From Panax quinquefolius (lineage: Eukaryota > Streptophyta > Magnoliopsida > Apiales > Araliaceae): a stretch of 64,000 nucleotides of DNA. The notes under the pieces are model-generated. The model was not told the DNA's origin, ran no database searches, and was given only the letters and a program-made list of their open reading frames with translations. Shown here in pieces: positions 1-11,798 of this stretch (positions are counted from its first letter, which is position 1; each line of letters opens with the position of its first letter). The stretch spans positions 125,839,537 through 125,903,536 of the forward strand of contig CM035164.1 in assembly GCA_020205615.1 (NCBI GenBank), written 5' to 3'. The position numbers and the translations under genes were made by a program.

Positions 1-1632
1 CGTTTAAATTTGACTCGGAGAAATTAGACTTTGACTTATCTCATTGAAACTCCATTAGGAGAAACCTTCATTACATCCATTGTTTATAAGTCTTATTTGA
101 TTCAAATCGGTAACGCATGCGTTACTGTCGATTTTATCTCCTTAAAAATACTTGCATTTAGCGTGATTCTGAGGATTAATTGGTTAACTACTCATCATGC
201 TAAAATTGATTATTTTAAATAAGGTTGTTAGCTTTCATATTCCTAATAAACCTATTATGCGAATTGAGCGACCAAACCATTAAAATCAATCACGGTCATC
301 TCAAGCCATAAAGCTATTCATTTATTGAAAAATGGATGTCAAGCTTTCTTAGCTCATGTATCGCAGTTTAAACAAAATACGTCGATTTGAAGGATATTTC
401 TATTGTTAATAAATTTTACGGCGTATTCCTGAAGAACTTCTGGCCTACCCCGGCGTGAAGTTGAATTTTGCATCGACCTTGAACCCGTACACAAACCCAT
501 TTCTAAAGCCCCATATCGAATGGCTCTATTGAACTTGAGTTAAAGACCCAATTACGGAATTGTTAGAAATTGGTTTCATTAAATCTAAATCGTCTCCTTG
601 GGGTGCTCTGTTTATTCGTGAAGAAGAAATATGGGAGTATCACGACTTTGTATTGATTATCGGGAGTTGAATCATGTCACCATCAAAAATAGGTACCCAT
701 TGCCACGTATTGATGACTGTTTGATGATCGATTCTGAGAGAGCACAATTTTTCAAAGTTCGATCTTACGTTAGGATATCATTTGAAGGTTAAAAGCGAGG
801 ATATTCAAAAGCGCCTTGAACTTCGATGCGGGCATTATGAATTCTTAGTTATGTCTTTTGGATTGACTAATGCTCCTGTTGCCTTCATGGATATGATGAA
901 CCAAGTATTCAAGGAATATTTGGATCACTTTGTGGTCGTCTTTATTGATGACATCCTTATTTATTCAAAAGCCGTGAAGATCATGAAAGCAACACTTGAG
1001 GTTGATACTCCAAAAAAGCTTCGTGAATATAAGCTTTATGCCAAGTTAAAGAAATATGAGTTACGGTTTGAGGAAGTAGCATTCCTTGGGCACGTAGTAT
1101 CAAGTCATGGAATATCCGCTGATTGACAAGCAAAGATTGAAGCTATTAAAGTTGGGAAGCAACCCAAATCGATGATCCAAATCGTAGCTTTCTCGGTTTA
1201 GCTGGTTATTATCGGAGATTCGTGGAAGGATTTTCTCGAATTCTACTCCATTAACTCAGCTGACTCGGAAAGATACAAAGTTCTGTTGGAGCGAGGATTA
1301 TGAGAAGAGTTTTCAAGAACTCAAAAGGAGACTCATTTCAGCACCTGTTTTGACAATACCATCTGGTTCGGAGGGATTTGTCATCTTCAGTGATGCTTCG
1401 GGCAAAGGGTTAGGATGTGTTCTCATGCAACATGGGAAAGTCATAGCCTATACCTCAAGACAACTCAAAGAATATGAGAGGAATTATCCTACTCATGATT
1501 TAGAGTTGGTAGCTGTTGTCTTCGCACTTAAAATTTGGAGGCATTACTTGTATAGAGAGAAAGTGGAGATCTTTACGGATCATAAAAGCCTCAAATATTT
1601 CTTCACTCAAAAGGAACTCAACATGCGACAAT
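1..1632 (+). pseudogene. Element A, left part: Ty3/gypsy pol (protease end, RT, RNase H start)
   Basis: Interior of a chromovirus-type polyprotein that enters from outside the window. The first 230 bases match the protease/linker part of element B (5790-6010). RT is readable from about 655, with the longest open piece at 782-1126 carrying the FIDD catalytic motif at 941-952 and the following ILIYSK. RNase H begins near 1350, with IFSDAS, the [11 protein letters not shown] helix and [10 protein letters not shown]. Frameshifts and stops break it, so it cannot be functional. The frame stops at 1632 because element B is inserted there; the rest of RNase H resumes at 11794. Family assignment (Tekay/Del-like) rests on its integrase end at 13047-13430. 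Confidence 0.9.
1628..1632. repeat. Target-site duplication of element B, left copy (acaat)
   Basis: The five bases acaat sit directly before the TGTAAGACC start of the 5' LTR and recur at 11794-11798 directly after the 3' LTR. Removing 1633-11798 restores an RNase H sequence that aligns base for base with the same region of element B near 7420-7450. Confidence 0.9.
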
Positions 1633-2319
1633 TGTAAGACCCCAGCTTTTATAAATAAAGATGAATTTTCTATAAATATTATTTTTGAATATTATGGAAT
1701 AAATTTGATATAATGTTATAGTTGTGGGTAATATTTATAAATTTTGCAAAGTAAGCAAGTTGTTATAAAATATTAGTTTGGTGGGGGAATATTCTTTTTG
1801 TCCGGAATATTCGTATTAAATGCGACGGACTCAATCATTAGTGGACCCCATGGCGGAAGTATTGTCGTAGTTAAAAAGCGACAAAATTATCTTTCTATAA
1901 AAATAACTTGGCGGAGGTGTTCACCGTTAAAGCTGTTGAACTACCCGGTGGTAAAAAATACGATGTCTGGCGTGGTTGCATAGTAGCACACGGTATTGAT
2001 TATTGATCTTTACGTGAAAGTCACTTAGCTATACTCGATTATTACTTTCTGATAATTCTTTGCATCATATCTCTTATATTATTGATTCAATTATTGTCAC
2101 AAAGATCATCATATAATATGTTATATTATTAATTGAGGCGACAAGTTATAAATGATTAATAATTGTTGAAAGATTAAAATGTGTTGATTAAAAATAAAAT
2201 GATTTGTGGTAATATTTATTCAATCCTTGATGTATATAAAGAGTCTTACATTATGAGGCGTTTGTGGTAAGTTTGATTATTTTATGGGGGCCCATATATC
2301 ATCATCTAAGAGTCTCTTA

Positions 2320-2520
2320 AATCGATAGTAATTACCTTTATGAATAGTAATTACCTTCGTCGATAGTATTTATCTTCGTCGATAGTAATTACCTTTGTGA
2401 ATAGTAATTACCTTTATGAATAGTAATTACCTTCGTCGATAGTATTTACCTTCGTCGATAGTAATTACCTTCTTCAATAGTATTTACCTTCATCAATAGT
2501 AATTACCCTTCGCAAATAGT
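2320..2520 (+). repeat. U3 tandem repeat, about 20-bp unit
   Basis: About ten imperfect copies of a unit like cgatagtaattaccttcgt, alternating 'ttcgtc' and 'ttgtga' versions, 150-350 bp upstream of the TATA box. The same array stands at 9812-10015 in the 3' LTR. Position suggests upstream promoter modules; that role is inferred. Confidence 0.85.
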
Positions 2521-2666
2521 AGTTGTCCCTTGATATTATCAAGAGTTAACTGCCTTTCTTGATTGTTCGAAAGGTTAATTACCCCTTCGCAAATAGTAGT
2601 TGTCTCTTGATATTACCAAGAGTCATTTTGACCCTTCGTTAAGACCAAGAGTCACCCTCGGTTTTT

Positions 2667-2676
2667 CTATAAATAG
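2667..2676 (+). promoter_or_regulatory. LTR TATA box
   Basis: ctataaatag, followed by aagctcattcctt. The same core stands in the other LTRs: 10155 in the 3' LTR of B, about 44373 and 50918 in element C, 54271 and 56268 in element D, and the complement at 23825-23834 in the solo LTR. Conservation across diverged LTRs supports it as the Pol II core promoter. Confidence 0.8.
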
Positions 2677-4309
2677 AAAGCTCATTCCTTCATTATTTCT
2701 TACGAATTCATTTGAAACTCTAGAGAGAAAACTATAGAGAAAAGAAGAAAAGTATTCTAACTTTCACTTTTCCAATATTCAGTTCTTCTAAGGTAGGGAA
2801 TATTATTTGTTGTACCCGTAAAGGGGTGTTATTCTTTCTTATTCATGAAGAAAGCTGTTGTTATTCCATTTCTTATTATTACATTGGAATAACTTTGTAT
2901 CTGCCATGATCTACCTATACTTGGTGACATTCTTCTATTATTACATTGGAACATCCATGCATGTGTTTTACAGGACTGGTTCCGTCTTTATTATTATTAC
3001 ATTGGAATATCACATGCATGTGTTTTACACGGACACAGTTCCATTTTTATTATTCCGTCTTTATTATTACGTGGAATATCACATCATCATCTTATCTGTG
3101 GGACTGGTTCCATCATTTATTATTCCGCATTTATTATTACATTTGGAACATCATCACATGCGTGAATTTCACGACTTTTGGTTCCGTTATTATTATTATG
3201 TTGGAATAACTTTTGCTGTGTAGTCTATAGCATGCATGGTGATTTCTTTTGTTATTCCATTCTTTATTATACCTAGTTGGTTAAAACTTTGACTTCTATA
3301 CTCTATGAAATTAGTAGAATATCCTTGATATTTGCGTTTCATCGATATCTTTTCATGGAAATATTCTTCTTATCATTCTTGAATTTTACTCTACAAAAGC
3401 AGATGTCATGTTGACAATTTGGGCGTTAATAATTCTGGATAAAATAATTCTTGAACTTGTTTTATTGAATTCTTATATCATTGTCATCATCCTCATGTTT
3501 ATATTATTATGAAAGTCATCGTGGCACATGTAGTGCATAGATGGATTTGGTATGATTATGACCGAGAGACTATTGGTGTAATCATGGCCGTAATGTTACA
3601 AATGATGTGATAAAAATCCTCGATGTAGTAATGCATTGATGGACGATTGTTGGCATGATCATGACCATTAATGAATACACAACTATTCTTGGCAGTAGTA
3701 GTGCATGAATAATTGTGGTCGTGATACTAAAGAATATCCTTGGCCATAGTGCGAGGGTGATTCGATGATGTGGAATATTTATTAAAAGTTTGAGTCTCAA
3801 AATATAACGATGATGAAAAACCTTTTAAAATCATAAAAGATAGTAGATTTTATTTTCTACTTGACTCTTTTAATGGATTCTTTGGTTCATTGTAGTTAAA
3901 CTTGATGTTCATTATATCTTATCGGTTTAACAACTTTGTTGTAGGCTAATGATAATTTATTACGCATTATCTTAGTCATAATATTTCTTCTTGAGCTAGT
4001 TGAGCTCACCCTTTCTTTCACCGTTCTCTTGAAATGAGAATATAGTTGAGACGAGTCGGGGAGCGGAGTAATGGTCCGGAGGATAGCATTAGTAGTCCTC
4101 AATTATTACGTGAAATAGTGTGATAATAATTGTAATGAGGACTCCTTTTGAGTTTGTATAATATCTAGTATACAATATTTGTATTCAAATTCACGATTTA
4201 TATCATATTGTACCACAGCAGTTATATTAGTAAGTTGTATTTAAATTACATACCATGTATCGACTACCCAAGATGGGTGATGTATACCTAATTTTGGGGG
4301 CGTCACGAT

Positions 4310-4321
4310 TAGTATCAAAGC
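4310..4321 (+). promoter_or_regulatory. Primer binding site of element B (initiator Met tRNA type)
   Basis: tagtatcaaagc lies two bases after the LTR end and matches the plant iMet PBS TGGTATCAGAGC at 10 of 12 positions. The equivalent site of element C (46062-46073) matches at 10 of 12 with different errors, which supports the assignment. Confidence 0.75.
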
Positions 4322-4477
4322 TTGAGGATATGATCCTGGCTAAGATGTGAGAATAATACTAGGAGGGAGGCAGGGGAATACCTTATTTAGTATGACTACC
4401 TAAGTTTATGTGCTATTTTATTGGTCGGTCGAAATATAGAGATAATTTGTTACATGTCAACCTTTTGTTTTGTGGCG

Positions 4478-5640
4478 ATGTCTGAAAATGACATCGAGAA
4501 TGTTGAGAATAGCAATGGAGCCTGAGCGATCGTTGATTCACCACATATCAATAATCGAGGATAATATGCATCGAGAGGAAGGCGACAATCCTCATACAAA
4601 ACAACAACACCGACCAAATGATGAATGATCAAATGTTCGGAGGCTTTATGCGATTTATGAAAACAATGATGCGAGGCGACTCACATCCCAAAAGCGTGAG
4701 GTGGAAACACGGAAAACTCTCGGGCACACCACATTAAACAATTCAAGGAGCTGGGACCACGAGTTTAAGGAGAGCAAAACCACTTACGGCGGAAGCATGG
4801 ATAAAGCAGATTACCAAGATATTTGATGTCTTGGGATGCTCCAGGAAGCAAAAGGTTCCTTTCTTTGCCTTTATGTTGCTGTGGAGAGGCGATTCTTGGT
4901 GGAATCGGTAAAAGCGCGTACTCGACTTCTTTGTATTGAAGATATCTTGGGAGAAGTTCCGAGGAGATGTTCAACGACAAATACTTTCACGAAAGTATTC
5001 ACCACGTGAAGGAGGTGGAGTTTATCAAGTTGGAACAAAACAATATGGCCAGTAATCGCGATACGAGGCAAAATTTGCGAGTTATCACGGTTTCGTCCCC
5101 ACTTGGTGGATAATGAAGAGAGAATGGCGCGAATGTTTTTAAGAGGTTTGAAGCGGGAGATACGTCGACATCTTATTTCTCATAAACCGTGTTTATATTC
5201 GGATGTTGTAAATAGGGCTCGATTAGTGGAACGCGATAATGAGTCAACCTGACTAAAAAGAAGCGGTAAAGCAAAGTTATAATACCGGTGAGTAGTCTTG
5301 AGCGGTGACAACAAGCGTGGAGGAATCAACGGGCGGATATGGTAACCACTTGGTGGTAATCGGGGCGAAAATAATAAAATGGACATTTCAAGAAAGCGGA
5401 GATTCAACAATGGTGGAAAGGCGTCGAAGCACCGGCACCCATTGTTAAGGAAGGAGAAAGACCACCTATCATATGCTTCAAATGCGGAGGAGAGGGACAC
5501 ATCGATCAAATCGTCATTCGAGTCAAAGCGTGTTATAATTGTGGAAGAGAAGGTCACTTAGCTCGATTTTGTCGTTTCACAAGACAAATTCAATTAGGAT
5601 GGAGGCACCAAAGGCCATCCCGAAAAATTGAAAACCCAGT
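4478..5640 (+). pseudogene. Element B gag (capsid and zinc knuckles), frameshifted
   Basis: Probable start ATG at 4478. A retrotransposon-gag core is readable in pieces: AEAWIKQITKIF near 4793, and the KEVEFIKL and CLYSDVVNRARLVERD blocks between 5010 and 5250. Two nucleocapsid knuckles follow at about 5476-5575. The first reads CFKCGGEGH but lacks a clear final Cys; the second is a clean C-x2-C-x4-H-x4-C (CYNCGREGHLARFC). Several indels shift the frame, so no single ORF covers it. Role in a live copy: virus-like particle and RNA packaging. Confidence 0.82.
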
Positions 5641-5689
5641 AGTCTGAGGAGGCGTTTGTTGTGACCTCCCAAAGAGCAAGGAATCCGAA

Positions 5690-8600
5690 TGAGGTCATCA
5701 CGGGTAAGCTTATCATAAACTCTAATGAAGTCTATACTTTATTTGATCTGATTCTACCCATTCTTTTATTTCTCTACTTGCGCTCATCGATTAAATTTGA
5801 CTCGGGAGAAATTAGACTTTGACTTATCTGTGGAAACTCCGTTGGGAGAAACCTTCATTACATCCACTTGTTTATAAGTCTTGTTTGGTTCAAATCGGTA
5901 CCCTCACATTACACGTCGATCTTATTTCATTAAAAATACTTGCATTTGGCGTGATTCTAGGATTGATTGGTTAACTACTTATCATGCAAAAATTGATTAT
6001 TTTCGTAAGGTTGTTAGCTTTCATATTCCTAATCAACCTATTATGCGAATTCAAACGACCAAACCATTAAAATCAATCACGGTCATCTCAAGCCATAAAA
6101 GCTATTCATTTATTGAAAAGCGGATGTCAAGCTTTCTTAGCTCATATCACGATTTAAACAAAAATAAATCGGTTTTGAGCGATATTTCTATTGTTAATAA
6201 ATTTCTGACGTATTCTTCAAGAAGAACTTCTGCCTACCCCGTAGGCGTGAAATTGAATTTTGTATCGACTTTGAACCGGTGCATAAAACCTATTTCCAAA
6301 GCCCATGTCGAATAGCTCTATTGAACTTGAGGAGTTAAAGACCCAATGCGGAATTGTTAGACATTGGCTTTATTCATCCTAGTACTTCTCCTTGGGGTGC
6401 TCTGTTACTCTATTCGTGAAGAAGAAAGATGGGAGTATCGCGACTTTGTATTGATTATCGGGAGTTGAATCATGTCACCATCAAAAATAGGTATCCATTG
6501 CCACGTATTGATGACTGTTTGACCCGATTCAAGGAGCCAAATTCTTTTCAAAGATTGATCTTACGTTAGGATATCACCAATTGAAGATTAGAACCATGAC
6601 ATTCCAAAGACGCCTTTCGGAACTCGATGCGGGCATTATGAATTCTAGTCATGTCCTTTGGATTGACTAATGCTCGTCTTCGCCTTCATGGATATGATGA
6701 ACCGAGTATTCAAGAATATTTAGATCACTTTGTGGTGCGTCTTTATTGATGACATCCTTATTTATTCCAAAAGCCGTGAAGATCATGAAAGCAACACTTG
6801 AGGTGACACTCCAAAAGCTTCGTGAATATAAGCTTTATGCGAAGTTGAAGAAATGCGAGTTACGGCTTGAAGAAGTAGCATTCCTTAGGCACGTGGTATC
6901 AAGTCATGGAATATCTATTAACCCAAAGAAAGATTGAAGCTATTCAAAGTTTGGAACAACTTAAATCGATTATGGCCAAAATCGTAGCTTTCTCGGTTTA
7001 GTTTGGTTATTATCGGAGATTCGTGGAAGGATTTTCTCGAATCGCTACTCCATTGACTCAACCGACTCGAAAAGATACAAAGTTCGGTTGGAAGCGAAGA
7101 ATGTGAGAAGAGTTTTCAAGAACTCGAGAGAGACTTATTTCAAAGACCGTGATAATACCATCTCGCTCGGAGGATTTGTCATCTACAGATGATGCTTGAG
7201 CAAAAGGGTTGGGATGTGTTCTCATGCAACATGGAAAAGTTATAGCTTATGCCTCGCGACAACTCAAAGAATATGAGAGGAATTATCCTACTTCATGATC
7301 TAGAGTTAGCGGTTGTTATCTTTGCACTTAAAATTTGGAGGCATTACTTGTATGGGGCGAAAGTGGAGATCTTTACGGATCATAAAAGCCTCAAATATTT
7401 CTTCACTCAAAAGGAACTCAACATACAACAACGACGTTGGCTTGAATCGTTGAAAGATTATGATCATACCATCCAATACCATCCCGGAAAAGCGAGCGTG
7501 GTAGTAGTAGCGTATTGAGTAGAAGATCATATGCAAATCTGAGTGCGTTATTATCGTATGAGCCCATTTTGTGTGACTTGCAAAGGATGGAGATAGAGTT
7601 AAAGACTCGAGGGGCGCGTGTGATGATAGCGAGTATCTGAGTAGAGCCGACTTTAATCGATAAAGTTAAAGGCTGCTTTCGAGCTCTGAGGACACAGGTG
7701 ATGCGTATGAAGAAGAAAGTCAAGAAGGTGCTTTATCAAGGAAGCAAGAATCGATGAAGAAGGAATACTTGAGTCGACTCCGGACTTTGTGTTCTAACGA
7801 CCACGATTTGAAGTATAATATCATGATGGAGGCGCACAACACACCATTTGCAATCCATCACAGGGAGTACCAAAATGTATCATGATATTAAATAAATACA
7901 TTTTGGTGGAGCAATATGAAGAGAGAGATAACGCATTTATCTCGAGGTGTCTAACTTGTCAACGAGTTAAAAGCGACATCAAGTTCCAAAAGGTCCATTG
8001 CAACCACTTGAAATTCGAATGGAAGTGGGAACACATTACCATGGATTTAGTTCTGGGGTCTTCCTAAGGTTTCTCAAGGCATTGATGCGATTTGGGTCAT
8101 TGTTGATAGATTGACCAAGTCTGCTCATTTCTTCTGATACGAGAAACTTATACACTTGAACGTCTTGCTCGTATGTACATAAACGAGATTGTAAAGGCGC
8201 ATGGTATCTTGTATCCATAGTTTCGATCGAGACCCAAGATTCACTTCACGATTTTGGGTTAGTTTGCAAAAAAGCTATGGGCACAAACTTACGATTTAGC
8301 TTTCGGCATATCATCCTCGAGACGGACGGACGATCGGAGAGGACTATTCAAACTCTTGAAGATCTATTAAGACTACTGTGTCCTTGATTTCAAGGGAGTT
8401 GGGACAAGTTCTTACCATTGGTGGAGTTTTCCTACAACAACAGTTATCAAGCAAGTATTGGCATGGCTCCATTCGAGCGTTGTATGGAAGAAAGTGTCGT
8501 TCTCGGTATCTTCTTTGGGATGAGGTGGGTGAAGCAACGTTGTTGGGACCGGAGTTGATACGTATGACTACTGGAAAAGATTGAAACGATCCGTCAACGT

Positions 8601-9090
8601 ATAAAAACCTCACAAAATTGACAAAAGAGTTATCTTTGATCTTCATCGAAAGGGCGTGGAATTGATATAGGAGATCATGTGTTGTTAAGAGTTGCTCCAT
8701 GGAAAGGAGTTACAAGATTTGGAAAGAGAGGAAAACTTAATCCTCGATTCATCGGTCCATTTTAATCCTCGATCGAGTAGGAATCGTGGCCTATAGACTT
8801 CGCTTTACGCTTGAAATATGTCTCGAGTTCATAACGTTTTTCACATATCCATATTACGTAAATATGTGAAAGACCCGAACCATATTATTGAGTTAGAACC
8901 GGACAAAATAGCGGAAGATTTGGCGTATAAAGAGGTTCTTGTTCAAATTTTGGATAAGAAGGAACATATTCTACGCTCGAGGTTATACTTCAAGTCGAAA
9001 GTTTTGTGGAGGAACCACGATGTTGAGAAATGACTTGGGAGTTAGAATCAAATGAAATCAAAGTATCCTTACCTCTTGACATACCAGTCG
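5690..9090 (+). pseudogene. Element B pol (protease, RT, RNase H, integrase, chromodomain-like tail), frameshifted
   Basis: Protease remains near 5700-6010: the catalytic DSGS-type motif is decayed, and the GIDWLTTYHAKIDY block is clear at about 5950-6000. RT spans about 6400-6950 with the YPLPRIDD block and the IDD catalytic triplet near 6743. RNase H spans 7170-7480 ([13 protein letters not shown]). Integrase follows: zinc-finger piece with CLTCQRVKSD at about 7945, core beginning WEHITMDLVLG at 8025 and the IWVIVDRLTKSAH block at about 8090, C-terminal domain at 8640-9060. Frameshifts occur every few hundred bases. The order fixes it as Ty3/gypsy. Confidence 0.88.
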
Positions 9091-9116
9091 TACCCCAATT
9101 TCGAGGCGAAATTTCA

Positions 9117-9129
9117 TAAGAAGGGAGGT
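9117..9129 (+). promoter_or_regulatory. Polypurine tract of element B
   Basis: The purine run around aagaagggaggt ends directly at the 3' LTR. The matching site in element C (50178-50190, aaggaggggagat) is preceded by the same tcgaggcgaaattccata sequence. Confidence 0.8.
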
Positions 9130-11793
9130 TGTAAGACCCCAACTTTTATAAATAAAGATGAATTTTCTATAAATATTATTTTGAATATTATGGAATAAAT
9201 TTGATATAATGTTATAGTTGTGGGTAATATTTATAAATTTTGCAAAAGTAAGCAAGTTGTTATAAAATATTAGTTTGGTGGGAATATTCTTTTGTGTGGG
9301 GAATATTAAATGCGGCGGCTCAATCATTAGTGGACCCCATTAACGGAAGTATTGTCGTAGTTAAAAGCGACAAAATTACCTTTTCTATAAAAATAACGGC
9401 GGAGGTGTTACCGTTAAAAGCTGTTGAACTACCCGGTGGTAAAAAATGCGATGTCTGGCGTGGTTTGTATAGTAGCACCTGCGGTATTGATTATTGATCT
9501 TTACGTGAGAAGTCACTTAGCTATACTCAATTATTACTACGATGAATTCTTTGCATCATATCTCTTATATTATTGATTCAATTATTGTCACGGTATCATC
9601 ATCATATAATATGTTATATTATTAATTGAGACGACAAGTTATAAATGATTAATAATTGTTGAAAGATTAAAATGTGTTGATTAAAAATAAAATGATTTGT
9701 GGTAATATTTATTCAATCCTTGATGTATATAAAGAGTCTCATATGAGGCGTTTGTGGTAAGTTTGATTATTTTATGGGGGGCCCATATGTCATCATCTAA
9801 GAGTCTCTTCAATCGATAGTAATTACCTTTGTGAATAGTAATTACCTTCGTCGATAGTATTTACCTTCGTCGATAGTAATTACCTTTGTGAATAGTAATT
9901 ACCTTTGTGAATAGTAATTACCTTTGTCAATAGTAATTACCTTCTTCATAGTATTTACCTTCGTCGATAGTAATTACCTTCGTCGATAGTAATTACCCTT
10001 CGCAAATAGTAGTTGTCCCTTGATATTACGAAGAGTTAAGCGCCTCTTGATGTTCCAAAGGTTAATTACCCCTTCGCAAATAGTAGTTGTCTCTTGATAT
10101 TACGAAGAGTCATTTTGACCCTTCGTTAAGACCAAAGAGTCACCCTCGGTTTTTCTATAAATAGAAAGCTCATTCCTTCATTATTTCTTACGAATTCATT
10201 GAAACTACAGAGAGAAACTATAGAGAAAAAGAAAAAAAGTATTCTGCTACTTCACTTTTCCAATATTCGATTCTTCTAAGGTAGGGAATATTATTTGTTA
10301 TACCCGTAAGGGGTGTTATTCTTTCTTATTTATGAAGAGAAATCGTTGTTATTCCATTTCTTATTATTCTATTGGAATAACTTTGTATCTGTGATACCTA
10401 CATACTTGGTGACATTCTTCTATTATTACATTTGGAACATCACATGCATGTGTGTTTTACAGGACTGGTTAAAATCTTTATTATTATTACATTGGAATAT
10501 CACATGCATGTGTTTTACACCGACACAGTTCCATTTTATTATTAAAATCTTTATTATTACGTGAATATCCTATCTGTCTTATCTGTTGGGACTGGTTCCA
10601 TCATTTATTATTTAGCATTTATTATTACATTGGAACATCCTGCATGCAATTGTGAATTTCACGACTTTGGTTCCGTTATTTATTATTACATTGGAATAAT
10701 GCAACTTGTCTTGATCTATCGCATGCATGGTGATTTCTTTTGTTATTCCATTCTTTATTATACCCAGTTGGTTAAAACTTTGACTTCTATACTCCGTGAA
10801 ATTAGTAGAATATCCTTGATATTTGCGTTTCATCCAGTATCTTTTCATGGAAATATTCTTCTGATCATTCTTGAATTTTACTCTACAAAAGCGATGTCAT
10901 GTAGACAATTTGGGCGTTAATAATTCTGGATAAAATAATTCTTGAACTTGTTTTATTAAATTCTTATATCATTGTCATCATCCTCATGTTTATATTATGA
11001 TGAAAGTCATACGTGGCACAGAGTGCGTAGATGGACTTGGTATGATTATGACCGAGAGACTATTCAGTGTAATCATGATCGTAATGTTACAAATGATGTG
11101 ATAAAAATTCTCAGTAGGCGTAATGCATTGATGGACAGTTGTTGGCATGATCATGACCATTAATGAATACACAACTATTCTTGGCCCGTAGTGCATGAAT
11201 AATTGTGGTCGTGATACTAAAGAATATCCTTGGCCGTAGTGCAGGGGTGATTCGATGATGTGAAATATTTATTAAAGCTGAGTCTCAAATTTATAACGAT
11301 GATGAAAAACCTTTTAAAATCATAAAAGATAGTAGATTTTATTTTCTATTTGACTCTTTTAATGGATTGCTGTTTTCGCTGTAGTTAAACTTGATGTTCA
11401 TTATATCTTATCAGTTTAACACTGTTGTAGGCTAATGATAATTTATTACGCATTATCTTAGTCATAATATTTTTTCTTGAGCTAGTTGAGCTCACCCTTT
11501 TTTCAACGTTTCTTGAAATGAGAATATAGGCCGGGACGAGTCGGGGAGCGGAGTAATGGTCCAGAGGATAGCATTAGTAGTCCTCACTATTATGTGAAAT
11601 AGTGTGATAATAATTGTAATGAGGACTCCTTTTGAGTTTGTATAATATATAGTATACAATATTTGTATTCAAACTCACGATTTTTGTCGTATTATACATA
11701 CCGGCAGTTATATTAATAAGTTGTATTTAAATTACATACCATGTATCGACTACCTAAGATGGGTGATGTATACCTAATTTTGGGGCGTCCACA
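9130..11793 (+). repeat. 3' LTR of element B
   Basis: Begins tgtaagacccc and ends cgtccaca, about 2.66 kb. It is colinear with 1633-4307, including the U3 repeats (9812-10015) and TATA box (10155-10164). Followed by the right acaat duplication. Confidence 0.92.
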
Positions 11794-11798
11794 ACAAT
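11794..11798. repeat. Target-site duplication of element B, right copy (acaat)
   Basis: Immediately after the 3' LTR; pairs with 1628-1632. Confidence 0.9.

Larger units (their letters stand above)
1633..4307 (+). repeat. 5' LTR of element B
   Basis: Begins TGTAAGACCCC and ends gggggcgtcac followed by G where the family has A. About 2.68 kb. It holds a U3 with roughly 20-bp tandem repeats (2320-2520), a TATA box (2667-2676), and a downstream region rich in short hairpins built from ttattcca / tggaataa (2850-3260). It matches 9130-11793 over its whole length, with many small indels. No real coding capacity. Confidence 0.92.
1633..11793 (+). mobile_element. Element B: full-length Tekay/Del-like Ty3/gypsy retrotransposon nested in A
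   Basis: About 10.2 kb with two long LTRs (1633-4307 and 9130-11793), an initiator-Met-type primer site at 4310, gag, protease, RT, RNase H, integrase, a polypurine tract at 9117-9129 and flanking acaat duplications. Domain order PR-RT-RH-IN is Ty3/gypsy. The integrase tail, with a motif like VLWRNH followed by a WELE-type end, resembles the degenerate group II chromodomain of Tekay/Del chromoviruses (family knowledge). The coding part is full of frameshifts, so the copy is not autonomous now. Confidence 0.9.

Noticed and set aside
2858..3223. 121-codon frame rich in Tyr/Ile/Phe, resembling a membrane protein
   Set aside because: Lies in the LTR and is made of ttattattaca repeats; similar frames recur in each LTR (10313, 41287, 44726, 51274).
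5180..5557. Minus-strand 125-codon frame
   Set aside because: Antisense shadow of the gag zinc-knuckle region of element B.
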